Shown: piece after piece, positions 35,016-47,932 of the stretch | How the letters are laid out: every line of letters begins with the position of its first letter | Numbering within the stretch: the stretch's first letter is position 1 | Source: Polyporus tsugae | Lineage: Eukaryota; Basidiomycota; Agaricomycetes; Polyporales; Polyporaceae | Assembly: GCA_024305745.1 (NCBI GenBank) | Contig: JAHRBS010000003.1 | Location: 1,488,001-1,552,000, forward strand | DNA: 64,000 nt | Direction of reading: 5' to 3' | Translations under genes and position numbers: made by a program | The notes under the pieces: model-generated | What the model saw: the letters and a program-made list of their open reading frames with translations, nothing else | Database searches by the model: none | Told to the model about the DNA's origin: nothing

Positions 35016-36175
35016 ATGCCTCTCAAGATCAAGTCCAGTCCATCCCCTCCTGCCTCACCATTCTCATGGGAGCTCTTGCCTCAGACACCTCCATCTGATC
35101 TCGACCGACCACCATCTCCACCAACTTCATGGTTGTCCGCGCGCGACATGAAGACATTCGGCGCCGAGCCGCTCGTGCACAAGATCGGCATCGTCAAATG
35201 CAAAGATTGCCTCAAGCCGGTTCTACGCAGCGCGATACTGGAGCACGCAGGTACGCGCACCCTCTGGCTTAGTCTTCCTTGGGTCGGTGCTTCATGGTCG
35301 TCAGAAAACTGCGCCAAGATCCGGAACGGCGGCAAGAAGGGCGCGAAGGGCAAGGCTGCTGAGGTCGAGGGTATGTCGAGTCCAGTTGTCTTCTGTGCGG
35401 CCGTTTGGCTGACATAGGCGACGGTGAGACAGACAAGAAGGGGAAGAAGCGCAAGGCTGAGGACGACGGCCCCAACCCGGACGACCCTGGCGCTCCAAAG
35501 ACGAAGAAGCAGGCCCGGAGCCGCGTCAAGGGTCCCGTCGACTACGACAAGCAGTGTGGTGTCATCAATGACAAGGGCCTTCCGTGCTCGCGCTCCCTCA
35601 CCTGCAAGTCGCACTCCATGGGCGCGAAGCGTGCTGTGCAGGGCCGTTCCAAGCCGTACAACGAGCTCTTCCTCGAATGGAACCGCGCCAACAACCCCAA
35701 TTGGATCGAGCCTGTCAAGAGGGAGAGCAAAGCGGAGAGAAAGGAGCGTAAGGAGCGCGAGAAGGCGGAGAAAAAACGATTAGCGATGGAGGCGGCGGCA
35801 GCGGCCGGCGCCGATGGTAGCAAGAAGCCTGCGGTGACGGCCACAGGCGGGACGTCCAAGAAGAAGGGGAAGGCCGCAACGACCACCGCTGCGACTGCAG
35901 CTGCCATCCAAGCTGCCGCTCATGTTGGTCCCACCGACGATGCGTACGAGAACTTGGATGATGTTGACTCGGAGGCGGAAGTCGACTCCCTGGTGCGCGC
36001 CGTCCGGGTCGCCCATGATCGTGGAGTCATTGGCACGCCACTCGCCGTCCCATGCGATACGAGCTCGTGGTTTGTTGCTCGTCGAGAACGATTACGGACT
36101 TGCAATCATCTCCTCGCGAACGCCTTAATGCCACCTCGGAATGCAGCAGCTCCGGGAGTTAGCAGATTGGCTTGA
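35016..36175 (+). CDS. SGF73: SAGA deubiquitinase-module subunit SGF73 / ataxin-7-like (SCA7 domain)
   Basis: Subunit that anchors the histone H2B deubiquitinase module to SAGA. The ATG at 35016 gives MPLKIKSSPSPPASPF. A small zinc finger CKDCLKPVLRSAILEHAENC (C-x2-C-x11-H-x3-C) is completed across the first intron (near 35252-35309). After a basic linker and a second intron comes the SCA7 block: VDYDKQCGVINDKGLPCSR, SLTCKSHSMGAKRAVQGRS, YNELFLEWNRANNPNW. The Cys/His pattern C..C..C..H is intact. Downstream is a Lys/Glu coiled stretch (KAERKERKEREKAEKKRLA), a Thr/Ala low-complexity run, and an acidic DDVDSEAEVDSLVRAV segment. The frame closes at 36175. A further 3' intron is possible near 36058, which would change only the tail. 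Confidence 0.9.
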
Positions 36176-37395
36176 TACCCTCGAAGGTGCGTGTCTTACG
36201 AGACAAGTGGGCTGGTTTCTGATGGGAACGCCTCCTCCAGATCGCTGTGCGTATCCCGTCGTATGCATCATGTACGGTTAAATTCTTGACGCGTCACGCA
36301 CAGACACGGCTGTTTGGCTCGCATCCCTTGCTCCTTCAATAGGACGAGTAATGGGTCACAGAGATAAACGTTGCATGTCTCGCCACGCTCATGCTTGTGT
36401 GTATTCAGAGCCCGCTCGCGGATATCGAGGCCGAGGGCGGTCGTGTACGTGGTGGTTTGCGCGGAGCTCATTTATTGTTGATGATGGCGCGGTCCCGGTC
36501 AGAGAGCTAGTGATTGACAGCTGTGGACGCCCGCATTCGCCATCACCGACGGCGGGACGCTGTGATGATGACATTTCTTCGGCGCCGACTCCGGCGGACT
36601 CAGGATGAGAGTAGCATCGAAAAGGGTCTTAATAGCGGCAAGGGCACCTTAAGACTTGACGAGGTTAAGATACGGCATCGTCGTCATCGCGACCCTGTAT
36701 TCTTCTCTCACCTGCGTTCTCCTCGGACGTCCTAGACTTACTTTTCCCTCCCTCCAGTGTCATCCCATAGGATCTGCAACAAAAGATTTGGAGGAGAATA
36801 AATTTTCGTCATAAACGGCACATGCATCGCCCTCGAAGCACGCATACATTGTCACCTTCTCACAACCCCCCCTGATCCTGGGGACGACGCCACCGTACTT
36901 CTCGTGTCCAACTTGCCGTCCTCGCACAGGGACCTTGTTCGGTCTGCAACGCATAGACACCAGCTCAGGCAAGCCCCTCCGAAGCACGCATCGGCCACTC
37001 ACTGCTCGTCGACTATGTGATCCCCGACGCCGACACGCACCCTCGTACATGCTTCGTGACGGGGATCCCTTCAAGTTCTCCAAACCGGGTGGCACGGGCA
37101 AGCTCGGCCTCCGCGACAGCCTGGCCAACGATGACACGAGGAGAGCGTGTGGTTCCGGAACCGGCTCGTCTCATACCCCGCGGCATGGGTGACGATTGGC
37201 GGCTGTTCCTCTTCATCTTCACGCAGATGTCGATGATGATCTTCAGTGAAGGTGAAAAGACAACATCTTCCTCCATTATCCGTTACTAGCCATGTATAGG
37301 ACAGTCGACATTCAATAATCAACTGTCAAGTTCATACTACCGATGTCGTAAACATAGAACCACCAGGTGATTCGCTTGCTCCTCATAAGCTCACA
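36176..37395. other. Gene-poor interval left of the accessory island
   Basis: 1.2 kb with several short open frames on both strands (for example 36760-37276 minus) but no recognisable domain, splice-consistent model or RNA structure. Base composition is more mixed than in the neighbouring genes. I see nothing in it that can be called. Confidence 0.4.
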
Positions 37396-38620
37396 ACTAC
37401 CCTTGACTGATTTCGAAATATTCGAAAGGATCGAAGACTGTCGTGTTTGCAACCTGTCCGCGAGCTCAATCAGCAGCGCGACCTATGGTTCATGCCACTG
37501 CGCACCCAGTCAATGGGGACGCCGAGGATCCAGTCAAGGTTGGACAAGTCCTCCTCGACCTGGTAGGCCTCCGTCCTGGCGTAGCAGCTCCGCCGTTTCC
37601 CCCGCTTGTAGGCGAAGAAAATCCACCGATGGCCGGTGGTCGCTGCACCCCTCATCACCTCTTCGTCCCTAGGACCAGCGGCAGGCAGCGGCTGGGGTTA
37701 GCACACGGCGCACAACCACGGGGCATGGATCGACTCGCCCATATTGACACCACGCCGCCGCGGCCAAAACGGACTGGGGGACCCCAAATTCGAGCTGGTT
37801 GAGCGTTTTCGCGGTGAATATGTTTGCCGATCCCAGCTTCCTGATGTGCTCTCTGGCCAGCACTTCGTCGGGTACACAAATAATTGCACTCGCTAGCATG
37901 ACGGAACAGACAAACCACACGTCAGCGCGGCGCCACGGACGAAATAATACTCGCATCCAACCTATTGGAGGGTACTTTGCGAGGAAGCAATCTGCGACTC
38001 CACCATATATGTGGTTGTCGTCCAGCTGGACCGAATCGAGCGGAAAGTCGGTGACAACGTAGACCCTCTCATGATCGTTTGAGAGGACAGCGGCTAGACG
38101 GAGGAGGATTATGTCCATGAAGATTCGGCATCCACCCTCCATCTGCCAACAGACATTAGATGCAGTCAGTCGGGGCTATTCAGCGGAACCTCATGAAATT
38201 GTCTGGTGCGTACAGAGCGAGATACGCGGTCCGATACAAGCTTGATCAGTTGCTTCGTGGTCTCCAGAGTCAAGAAATTGCCCTCCGACTCCAACGCACC
38301 GCGAGCACAAGCTCTTTCCTTGCCATCGTGTTTGAAAGCGAGCCAACGGACGGCCACGTTCATATCTACGAGATTTTTGGCGGAGCGTATTATTGGCAAA
38401 ATCGTGTGCTAGAGGGAAGTCAGACTCGGACAATTGGGTGAAGGTCAAAGAATGGAGATACGAACTAAAGGACGAGAAATGACCTTGGCGGCTAGGGTTT
38501 GAGCGAGCTGGATGACTTCGACGGACTCGGCGTCCTGTGGATCCAATGTGGCGATAAGGTGCTCCAGAATTCAACATCCAGCATTTGTCGAGCGTCCGAG
38601 GGAGATAATCCAAGCTGCAT
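37396..38620 (-). CDS. PD-(D/E)XK-like fungal family, left paralogue (5' end unclear, possibly degenerate)
   Basis: Paralogue of the divergent gene at 38797-40151. Conserved blocks in order on the minus strand: LDPQDAESVEVIQLAQTLAAK (~38500-38560), VRWLAFKHDGKERACARG and ESEGNFLTLETTKQLIKLV (38240-38360). Next come CRIFMDIILLRLAAVLSND, VTDFPLDSVQLDDNHIYGG and LGSANIFTAKTLNQLEFGVPQSVLAAAAW. Last are MRGAATTGHRWIFFAYKRG, NLDWILGVPIDW and a last exon ending DPFEYFEISQG with TAG at 37396-37398. The nuclease-like motif ExK is lost here: the sister has ILEMK, this copy IFTAK. The first exon does not join cleanly: from the ATG at 38620 a frame change is needed near 38565 and the alternative frame meets a TGA. 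The 5' end is therefore either spliced unusually or broken. Function unknown. Confidence 0.55.
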
Positions 38621-38796
38621 AGGATACATGACTGATTTGTTCAGGTGGACGGCGAGGTATTAGTACGAGCATGAACTTTCCCCTGTTCAGACGCTTAATA
38701 AGTGCGAAAGTACATATGACGAGGCGGATGACGCGGCAGGATCCATGATGGGATTTTGGGCCCGTACACATTCTTACCGCTTTCTCCGCCACCATC
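38621..38796. promoter_or_regulatory. Divergent promoter of the paralogous pair
   Basis: 176 bases separate the two head-to-head paralogues, so both start regions must share regulatory sequence. No TATA box is obvious. Confidence 0.4.
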
Positions 38797-40151
38797 ATGT
38801 TGCAGGACTCCGAGACGTATAAGATCGCACAGCTCCCAAGGGCCTACTCGCAATCGATGCTGGATATTCTCCAAAGTTTCATGGATAAGTTGGGCCTACC
38901 GGAAGATGCGGAGTTGCTTGAAGATGTAAAGCACTCGAAGAATCTTGCTGAGGGGCCCGACTTGCCTGCAGTCGGTCCTCAATCGACGGTCTCCAAGCCT
39001 ACCGACCTGTTGCATCTTCAGGATGCTGACTCCACTGAAGCCATGCAGCTCGCACGAGCGTTGACCGCCAAGATTCAGCGTCATTTGGTGCGTTCTGAAG
39101 CGTATATCTGTTTCACCCAGTTCTCGTCTTCACGGTCTGGATTCATTCTCTTAAGCGCAAAAATGGTCCAGTCGATTACGATGACCTACTTGATATGGGA
39201 ATATGCATACGTTCTCTCGACTTCAAGCCTGACGGAAGGGAGAGAGCTCGCGAGCGCGGTGCGAGGGAGACCCAGGGCAATTTCTTAACCCTCGAGGCGA
39301 CAAAGTGGTTGATAAGCTTTGTCTATGCCTACGTACCCCATTCTGTAAGTACCAGCATATACATTGAGAATCTGTTGTCATCTCTGACAGTGATCACTTT
39401 GCTAGACGGATTTGAACTGCCGCATCCTTACGGAGATCATTTTGCTTCGCCTGGCCGCTGTTCTCAGCAACGACGCTGAGCCCATCTGCCTCCTCACGGA
39501 CTATCCGATCCGGTCTGTCCAACTGGATGACAACCCGAGGCATAGCTTCGGAGGAGTCGTAGATTACATCCTCGCCAGGTACTCCGCTACGCCTGAGTGT
39601 GAGTATTGCGCCACGCTGAAATGCCTCGTCAGCTGAGGACTCGCCATTTGCATCCCGTAGCGCAACAACGTAGCCCGGAGAATGTATCGAAGGCTCCGAG
39701 ATTCCGGAAGCTTGGTTCCGCCAACATACTCGAAATGAAATCGGTCGGAGAGCTCCTGGATGGTCTTCCGCAGTGCATTCTCGCCACGGCATCGTGGTGT
39801 CGCCAATTGGGGTAAGTTTAGGGACGTTCCGTCTTCATCTCCGCACGCTCTCATTGAAACTACCACGTGATTGGGCGACAGAGGTGGAGAGGCGATGCGC
39901 GGCGCTGCCACCAACGGCCAGTTCTGGATCTTCTTCTCGTACAAGCGTGGTACGGAGCAAAGTTATTACGCTAGAACCGATATCTTCCATGTGCAGAACG
40001 TGTCCTCTTTGGATTGGATACTGGGCATTCTCATCGATTGGGTGCGTACTCTTCCTGTCCCCCAATTGCGGTGCTAATGGCCAGGGACCAGATTGAGAAC
40101 ACAGGGTTCTGTGATGCTTTCGAATACTTCGAAACCCCCCTGTACGATTGA
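38797..40151 (+). CDS. PD-(D/E)XK-like fungal family, right paralogue
   Basis: The ATG at 38797 gives MLQDSETYKIAQLPRAYSQS. Exon 1 ends at RALTAKIQRHL. Exon 2 holds VDYDDLLDMGICIRSLDFKPD and GNFLTLEATKWLISFVYAY. Exon 3 holds CRILTEIILLRLAAVLSND, LLTDYPIRSVQLDDN and FGGVVDYILARYS. A later exon has LGSANILEMKSVGELLDGLPQCILATASW. The next has MRGAATNGQFWIFFSYKRG and SLDWILGILIDW, and the last ends FCDAFEYFETPLYD with TGA at 40149-40151. The order D (VVDY), E-x-K (LEMK), then a PQ helix and a 'T/NG.W.F' strand matches what I know of fungal PD-(D/E)XK-fold proteins. That assignment is from pattern memory only, and no biochemical role is known to me. It lies head-to-head with its paralogue and about 120 bases left of a transposon. 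Confidence 0.65.
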
Positions 40152-40271
40152 CTATTTTTCAGTGCCGTCATCGACGGTGAACGCAAAAGTAGGAAAAACT
40201 GCACGTTCGCTGCCACGGCCTGCTGCAATAATATCATAAGTACCGTTTCCATGTCAAAGGAATCGCAATTA

Positions 40272-40309
40272 TAACTGTTTTCATATTGATACGGAATCGC
40301 GTTTTCGCC
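40272..40309 (+). repeat. Transposon terminal inverted repeat, left
   Basis: Inverted match to 41629-41666, including the common core GATACGGAATCGC. Mismatches are mostly beside the TTTTCA block and at the inner end. Confidence 0.85.
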
Positions 40310-40454
40310 ATCGCGCCCTAGCCGCCCAGGTCCGGTTGAGGCGAGGGCGCCTATGTCCTTTCTCCGTGGGCGCTCAGTCCCGGTGAGACGTCCGACTCGA
40401 CGACGGGTGGGTTACATTGCTAGCTTATGTATGGTAGATGCGTTGTTTCATCAG

Positions 40455-41518
40455 TTACATATACCCCGCACATCTAAACCATCCTCTCGCCATCTCCGGT
40501 GTGACCTTGTAGCACGCCTCGCTAATGTCCGAGACAACTAGCTCGTGGTTCGCTCGGCGGAGCTGTGATTTGATAAACCCGAAAGCGAGTTCAATATGAT
40601 TTCTGTCGGGGGAGTACGGTGGCAGGAAGATAAGCTTGCACACTACAAAGTGACTGTGAGCATTAGTAACAAAATCATTGACACCTTATAACTCACAAGC
40701 CTCATCTTCAACCAGTGCCCGCACGGCTTCTGCGTGATGAATACTACAGTTGTCCAAAATCAACACACTTTGTGGGCCAGGATATGGTGTGGTGAGTGGA
40801 ATCTATGAAAGAGTTAGCATGATGTGCATAATTCAGACATATACATGGAGCATACCACAAATTCGCGGAGAAATTCCACAAACCACTCGCTTGTGACGGA
40901 ACCCTCGAACACTTTGAAGGTCACGAGGCCATCAATTGTGAGGATGGGGAGCAATGAATATCGCTGTCCTCGGACAAAGCAGGATCTTTGAACGCAGCAT
41001 GAAGCCAGGGGTGCCCATCCACGTTTGCGGATTGCTGCCCGTTGATCGACTGCACTTTCATCACCAAACATGAGCATAGATGGGTCAGGGACCTCCAATG
41101 CGATGCGGTTCATGAAAGCAGCGCGCAGAAGGTCGTCTCGCTCAGCTGCCCCCTTCACAACAGCCTTTGATGAGTAGCGGATGCGACGGAGGGTGCGGAC
41201 AAGTGTGGCGAGGGAGACGCGGATGCCAAACGTGCGAGTAAGGTGGTCCTGGATTTCATCGAGGTAGAGGGTAGGCTTCTCATCAAGGAGGGTGCGGATG
41301 AATTGGATATGTTCCCCCGTAAGGACACGGGGGCGGCCAGCTTGTCTCGCGAGGGGGTTTTGAGGTGTCCCATATTGCCGAATGTACGCTAGAGTCTGGT
41401 ACACCATACTCTTTGCAACACCCAGAATCTCGCAGATTTCCGCAACAGAGCACCTCTGGTCAAGAAACAAGACGGGTATGCGGGCTTTGAGATCAGTTGA
41501 TACCTTCCTGCGAGCCAT
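40455..41518 (-). CDS. DDE transposase (IS630/Tc1-mariner superfamily)
   Basis: The ATG at 41518 gives MARRKVSTDLKARIPVLFLD. Helix-turn-helix regions follow: CSVAEICEILGVAKSMVYQ, then FGIRVSLATLVRTLRRI, with the linker TPQNPLARQAGRPRVLT. The DDE domain has MLMFGDESAVD (first Asp), SVLILDNCSIHHAEA (second Asp) and LPPYSPDRNHIELAFGFIK (Glu). By my count 35 residues separate the second Asp and the Glu. Two short introns are inferred: one after LREFV (gtatgc...catag, about 53 bases) and one after VEDEA (gtgagt...gtag). Splicing both gives an unbroken protein of about 325 residues ending at 40455. Introns in a transposase gene are usual for fungal copies. All catalytic residues are present. Confidence 0.88.
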
Positions 41519-41628
41519 TGCGAATCCAGAGGGAGGGACGAGGGAATCGACGACTCGGAACGACCAGTGCGCTTAAGCGCCGATGGCACTGCCCGGCCCG
41601 ACCGTTGGAACGAGCGCCCAGGCGGTGC

Positions 41629-41666
41629 GCGAGAAATGCGATTCCGTATCATTTTGAAAACAGTAA
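41629..41666 (-). repeat. Transposon terminal inverted repeat, right
   Basis: Reverse complement matches the left repeat. A TA dinucleotide follows directly outside, as on the left. Confidence 0.85.
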
Positions 41667-42174
41667 TAAAAGACGTACAATCCAAAGCCGAACCCAATGT
41701 AACCGATCATACTTTTCTCGGCGGGGGGTTCTGGCACGGATCCGGAGGGGCTCTGGGTCGCGGTCCTGTTCTTTGGTTCTTGAGGTCGAAGTTCCGTATA
41801 AGGTTGAGCCAGAAGAACGATGTATGCACGACACCCTCCAGCCATCGGCACCCACAGTTCCTGACTTGCATTTAGTGAGATCCTCCTCCATGAGAACACT
41901 GGTGTATATTGAAATCGTTGTCAGCGGCCAGGGAGTGATTGCCAGAGGGAGGGGTTCGTATCGTACGCCATGAACCGTAAGCTCGTGCGGACGTACCATG
42001 ACCTCCTGATGTATGATATCCCCCTTAAGGACTTCGCAATGAACTGAATGATTTCTTATAAGTAATAAGTCAATCAAAGCCAACCTGTTTTGTAGATTAA
42101 GTAGGAATGAGATCGGGGAGATAGACGAAGAAAAGCGTAAACGGTCTAAACAATGTAATGACCCCACCTGTGAG
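41667..42174. other. Spacer right of the transposon
   Basis: About 500 bases between the transposon's TA duplication and the PAAF1 stop. A minus-strand open frame runs through it but shows no domain and continues unspliced past the PAAF1 stop region in another frame. It is treated as 3' UTR and spacer. Confidence 0.45.
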
Positions 42175-43666
42175 CTATGACAGATATCGCCTAACCACCC
42201 CATCGTCCGCGGCGCTCCAAATACCATTGCCAACAGGGCGTACGAAACGCACGGCATCGCAATCTGTACCCACAAGCTCCGCGCGGACTCGAGGCCCGGA
42301 CGGACGGACCTCCGCAACGTACGGCAAGCCGTCCTCGGTGGCGATTACGAGGCCAACGTCCGCTGCATCTGCTGCTGACGAACCATCAAGGGAGAAAGGG
42401 GCATTGGCGAGGTTGACAAACTCGAGGTCCTCTACAGGAGCCTCATTCCGCCTGAAGGCGACGACGGGTTTCTCTCCGAGTGACCGAGTGTCGTATATAG
42501 ACATTAGACCTGATGCAGAGCCCGTCGCGACGAGATTGGATTCTGGGCTATAGGTGATCGCTTGGAGTGCTGAGCGTGCGCCAGAGGGACCAGCTTTGGA
42601 TCGGTACTCGGCACGTTTGGTGCGGAGGTCGAACATCTCGAACGAGCCGTCCTGTAAGGCGCAGAACACGACTTTGTCCGTGGTGTCGACTTCTCGTGGG
42701 TCCGTGGTGCTCGCATCCGAGTCCGGAGAATGGTCAGGGTTGCCGTCGGCTTCCTTCCATCGTTCGCCAGTACTGAGTGCAAGGATGGGAACGAAGTGGT
42801 TGGTCCCAGCGGCAAGGGAGCATATCTGAGCTCCAGAGGGTATGTCCCAAAGACGAACCGTGCCGTCCTTGGAACCGGACAAAACGTTGCGACCACGGGC
42901 GACAATACCAGTGCAGGTGACAGCGCGGGTGTGCCCGCGCAACGTGCGCGCAGCGTTGACCTTTGTCGTGGTATACTGCGAAGACTCTGGGGGATCCGCA
43001 GGGAGGATGGAGAGGGAGAAATCGGCACCCGACGTCAAAACTACCCTGGAGGACGGGAAGAATCGGAGGGATGTCACCGTGCTGAGGTGCGCTTTGCCAG
43101 TTGCATAAGGAGTTGCGTTGGCGGATGATGCAGGACGAATGTGCACTGATCCATCATGGTAGCCAGTCGCAACTTGTGAGCCGTCGGGAGAGACATCAAA
43201 GGCGGTAATGTGTGTCAACTGATGCAGGTTATTTCATAAATTGAACATGCATGGCTCTATAGAAGGCACACCTTGCGGACTTGCGAAACGCTGGGGAAGG
43301 AAGTGTTGGGGACCGCAATTCTAGTCTCCCGGACATCCAAAGACGGACACGAGATGGAATAGGTGCTCTATGGCATAAATAGCGGTCTCGTTCATACGCA
43401 CATGAATATTTTGCAACGGAGATGCAGCTCACCTTGCCGTGATCTTTGAACTCCACACCATCGCGGGCCTCGAAGAGGACGAGGTCGCGGTTCCGCTCAT
43501 CCAAGGTCGCCGACACTTTGCCGTGCACAGATGGCTCTCCCAGCCTATAGCATGAGACCCAAAAGTTGTCCTCCGCAAGGTTACCATTGAGGACGTCTCT
43601 GATCACGGCGGTCTGGAAGTCGTGCTGGATGGTGCAAATGGGTAGTATTATGGATTGCGCGGCCAT
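42175..43666 (-). CDS. WD40 proteasome-assembly factor, PAAF1/RPN14-like
   Basis: WD-repeat chaperone of the 19S regulatory ATPases. The ATG at 43666 gives MAAQSIILPICTIQHDFQTAV. The first exon has FWVSCYRLGEPSVHGKVS, which matches the 'W.SC...G.PS..G' start of PAAF1. The main exon (42175-43218) holds WD repeats. Clear examples are ITAFDVSPDGSQVATGYHDGSV, VTSLRFFPSSRVVLTSGAD and GRNVLSGSKDGTVRLWDIPSG; ALQAITYSPESNLVATGS is also readable. It ends with LVGTDCDAVRFVRPVGNG and DDGVVRRYLS, again as in PAAF1. A middle exon lies between 43230 and 43440. An extra acidic insertion (DNPDHSPDSDASTTDPREVD) sits between blades. It is divergent from NBP35. Confidence 0.82.
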
Positions 43667-44001
43667 CCTTGCGCGAGCTGAACCGGGACACATAGGTCAG
43701 TGAAACTGTCCTGGCTGTGTAAACGCATCTGAGGAATCACCTGAGGTCCAATAATCCGAGCAGTCAGTGGTGAGCAGCAATTGGATGGGGCCAGGAGAAG
43801 GACTCTGGGCCTGGGCTGAGCGCTGAGCAGTGAGCTTATGAGAGACCCTGTTGATTAGATAAGATCTCTCTGGTCCAACCTAGATTAGATTAGATTGACC
43901 TAAGATGACCAACGTCGAATGTCGACTCCGAGTCGGGCATCGTCACCCTCATCGCTCCCTTAACGTTATCCCCTGGCTCCCTCTTCTCTGTGCTGCTTAG
44001 A
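43667..44001. promoter_or_regulatory. Divergent promoter, PAAF1 / NBP35
   Basis: 335 bases with a run of TAGATTAGATTAGATTGACC-like repeats (43852-43902) and repeated CTGAGC/GTGAGC blocks near 43815-43835. No TATA box is obvious. Confidence 0.45.
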
Positions 44002-45067
44002 ATGATCGCCTTGCAGCAGGCCGTTCCCGCGCCGGATCCTCTCTCGGTCCCCGCAAATGCACCGGAGCACTGTCCAGTGAGTCCTTGTGGGCTGTTCTTT
44101 CGGAATTGAAGCTGAGTTAGTCTCAGGGAACGGAATCTGAGCTTGCAGGGAAGGCGGACGCATGCGCAGGTTGCGCCAACCAGGATATCTGTGCCTCCGG
44201 CCAGACACGGGGGCCTGACCCCGCGCTCCCGCTCGTCCGAGAGCGCATGTCTACTGTCAAGCGCAAGATCCTCGTTTTGTCTGGAAAGGGAGGGGTCGGG
44301 AAGTCCACGTTCACTGCGCAGCTCGGTTGGGCGTTTGCTACAGACGAACAGCTACAAGTAAGCTTGCCGCCTCGTCCCCCATCTGCTATCAGAACTCAAA
44401 CGTTCCACGCTAGACCGGAATTATGGACGTCGACATCTGCGGTCCTTCCATACCCACAATCTTCGGCATTGCCTCAGAGCAAGTTCATGCCTCGTCATCA
44501 GGCTGGTCTCCAGTTTACGTCCAGGATAACCTCGGCGTCATGTCCGTTGGCTTCATGCTCCCCTCGTCCAAGGACGCTGTCATGTGGCGAGGCCCCAAGA
44601 AGAACGGCCTCATCTCCCAATTCCTGAAGGACGTTGACTGGGGCGACCTCGACTACCTCGTGATAGATACCCCTCCCGGCACGTCCGATGAGCACCTGAG
44701 TATCGTCCAGTACCTCAAGGAGAGCGGCATCGACGGCGCGGTGGTCATCACGACCCCGCAGGAGGTCGCGCTCCAGGACGTCCGGAGGGAGATAGACTTC
44801 TGCAAAAAGGTCGGCATCCGGGTCCTCGGGCTGGTGGAGAACATGTCCGGATTCGTCTGCCCGAACTGCAAGACTGAGTCCCAGATATTCAAGCCCAGCA
44901 CGGGTGGTGGGCGGCGACTGGCCCAGGACATGAACGTGGAGTTCCTCGGCGCGATCCCCCTCGATCCGCGGATAGGGAAGAGCGCAGACTACGGCGTGAG
45001 CTTCCTGGATGAGTACCCGGACAGTCCCGCCAGCATCGCATACCTCGATATCATAGACAGCGAGTAA
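44002..45067 (+). CDS. NBP35: Cytosolic Fe-S cluster assembly scaffold NBP35 (NUBP1)
   Basis: P-loop NTPase scaffold that, with Cfd1, builds 4Fe-4S clusters for cytosolic and nuclear proteins. The ATG at 44002 gives [25 protein letters not shown]. After a short intron comes [24 protein letters not shown], so the N-terminal ferredoxin-like four-Cys motif (C-x13-C-x2-C-x5-C) is intact. It is split between the first and second cysteine by the intron. The Walker A is [12 protein letters not shown]. After a second intron come [29 protein letters not shown] and [13 protein letters not shown] with the CPxC cluster-bridging motif. It ends at 45067 (YLDIIDSE). Length of about 325 residues is normal. 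Confidence 0.95.
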
Positions 45068-45394
45068 AGCTCTTTCGTCTTGCCGTCGCCTTACTGAACG
45101 TGATTTCTCTAGAAATCAAGGGTATCTTGAGAGACTCATGAAACAGCCGCATCACTATGTATACCACCCACCATGGACATGTAACACCAATTGTATATGT
45201 ACTTTCTAGATGCAAAAGCCGCTCTACTACTTGCATGGACCAGTCCGACATGACTCATATGTATGCGTATCTATCTACTCAGGCAGCCATGTATATGCAC
45301 GAATACAATATTAACTGGTACATCGTTCATCTGTGAGATCGCAGCACAACCACCACAAACCTTCCCGCTCTTCTCCACGAGGCGGCGAGAGACG
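45068..45394. other. Convergent 3' intergenic region
   Basis: Ordinary 3' UTR-like spacer between NBP35 and the MAP kinase gene, with repeated TATGTA/ATGTATA words. No gene. Confidence 0.5.

Positions 45395-47932
<2,538 letters not shown>

Larger units (their letters stand above)
40272..41666 (-). mobile_element. Tc1/mariner-IS630 type DNA transposon with TIRs and TA duplication
   Basis: The element is 1,395 bases. Terminal inverted repeats of about 38 bases are at 40272-40309 and 41629-41666. The left starts TAACTGTTTTCA and the right, read inward, TTACTGTTTTCA. Both then share GATACGGAATCGC, with only a few mismatches in total. The element is flanked on both sides by TA (40270-40271 and 41667-41668), the target duplication expected for this superfamily. 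It carries a single transposase gene with an intact catalytic triad. High TIR identity and an open spliced frame suggest a fairly recent or still active copy. Confidence 0.85.

Noticed and set aside
36760..37276. Minus-strand open frames left of the nuclease-like pair
   Set aside because: Short, no homology recognised, and they cannot be joined to the downstream gene by plausible introns.
38571..38798. A 75-codon minus-strand frame as the 5' exon of the left paralogue
   Set aside because: Its translation shows no similarity to the N-terminus of the right paralogue and it covers the divergent promoter.
41649..42317. A 222-codon minus-strand frame spanning the transposon edge and the PAAF1 3' end
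   Set aside because: It crosses the transposon TIR and overlaps the PAAF1 coding exon in another frame, so it is not a gene.
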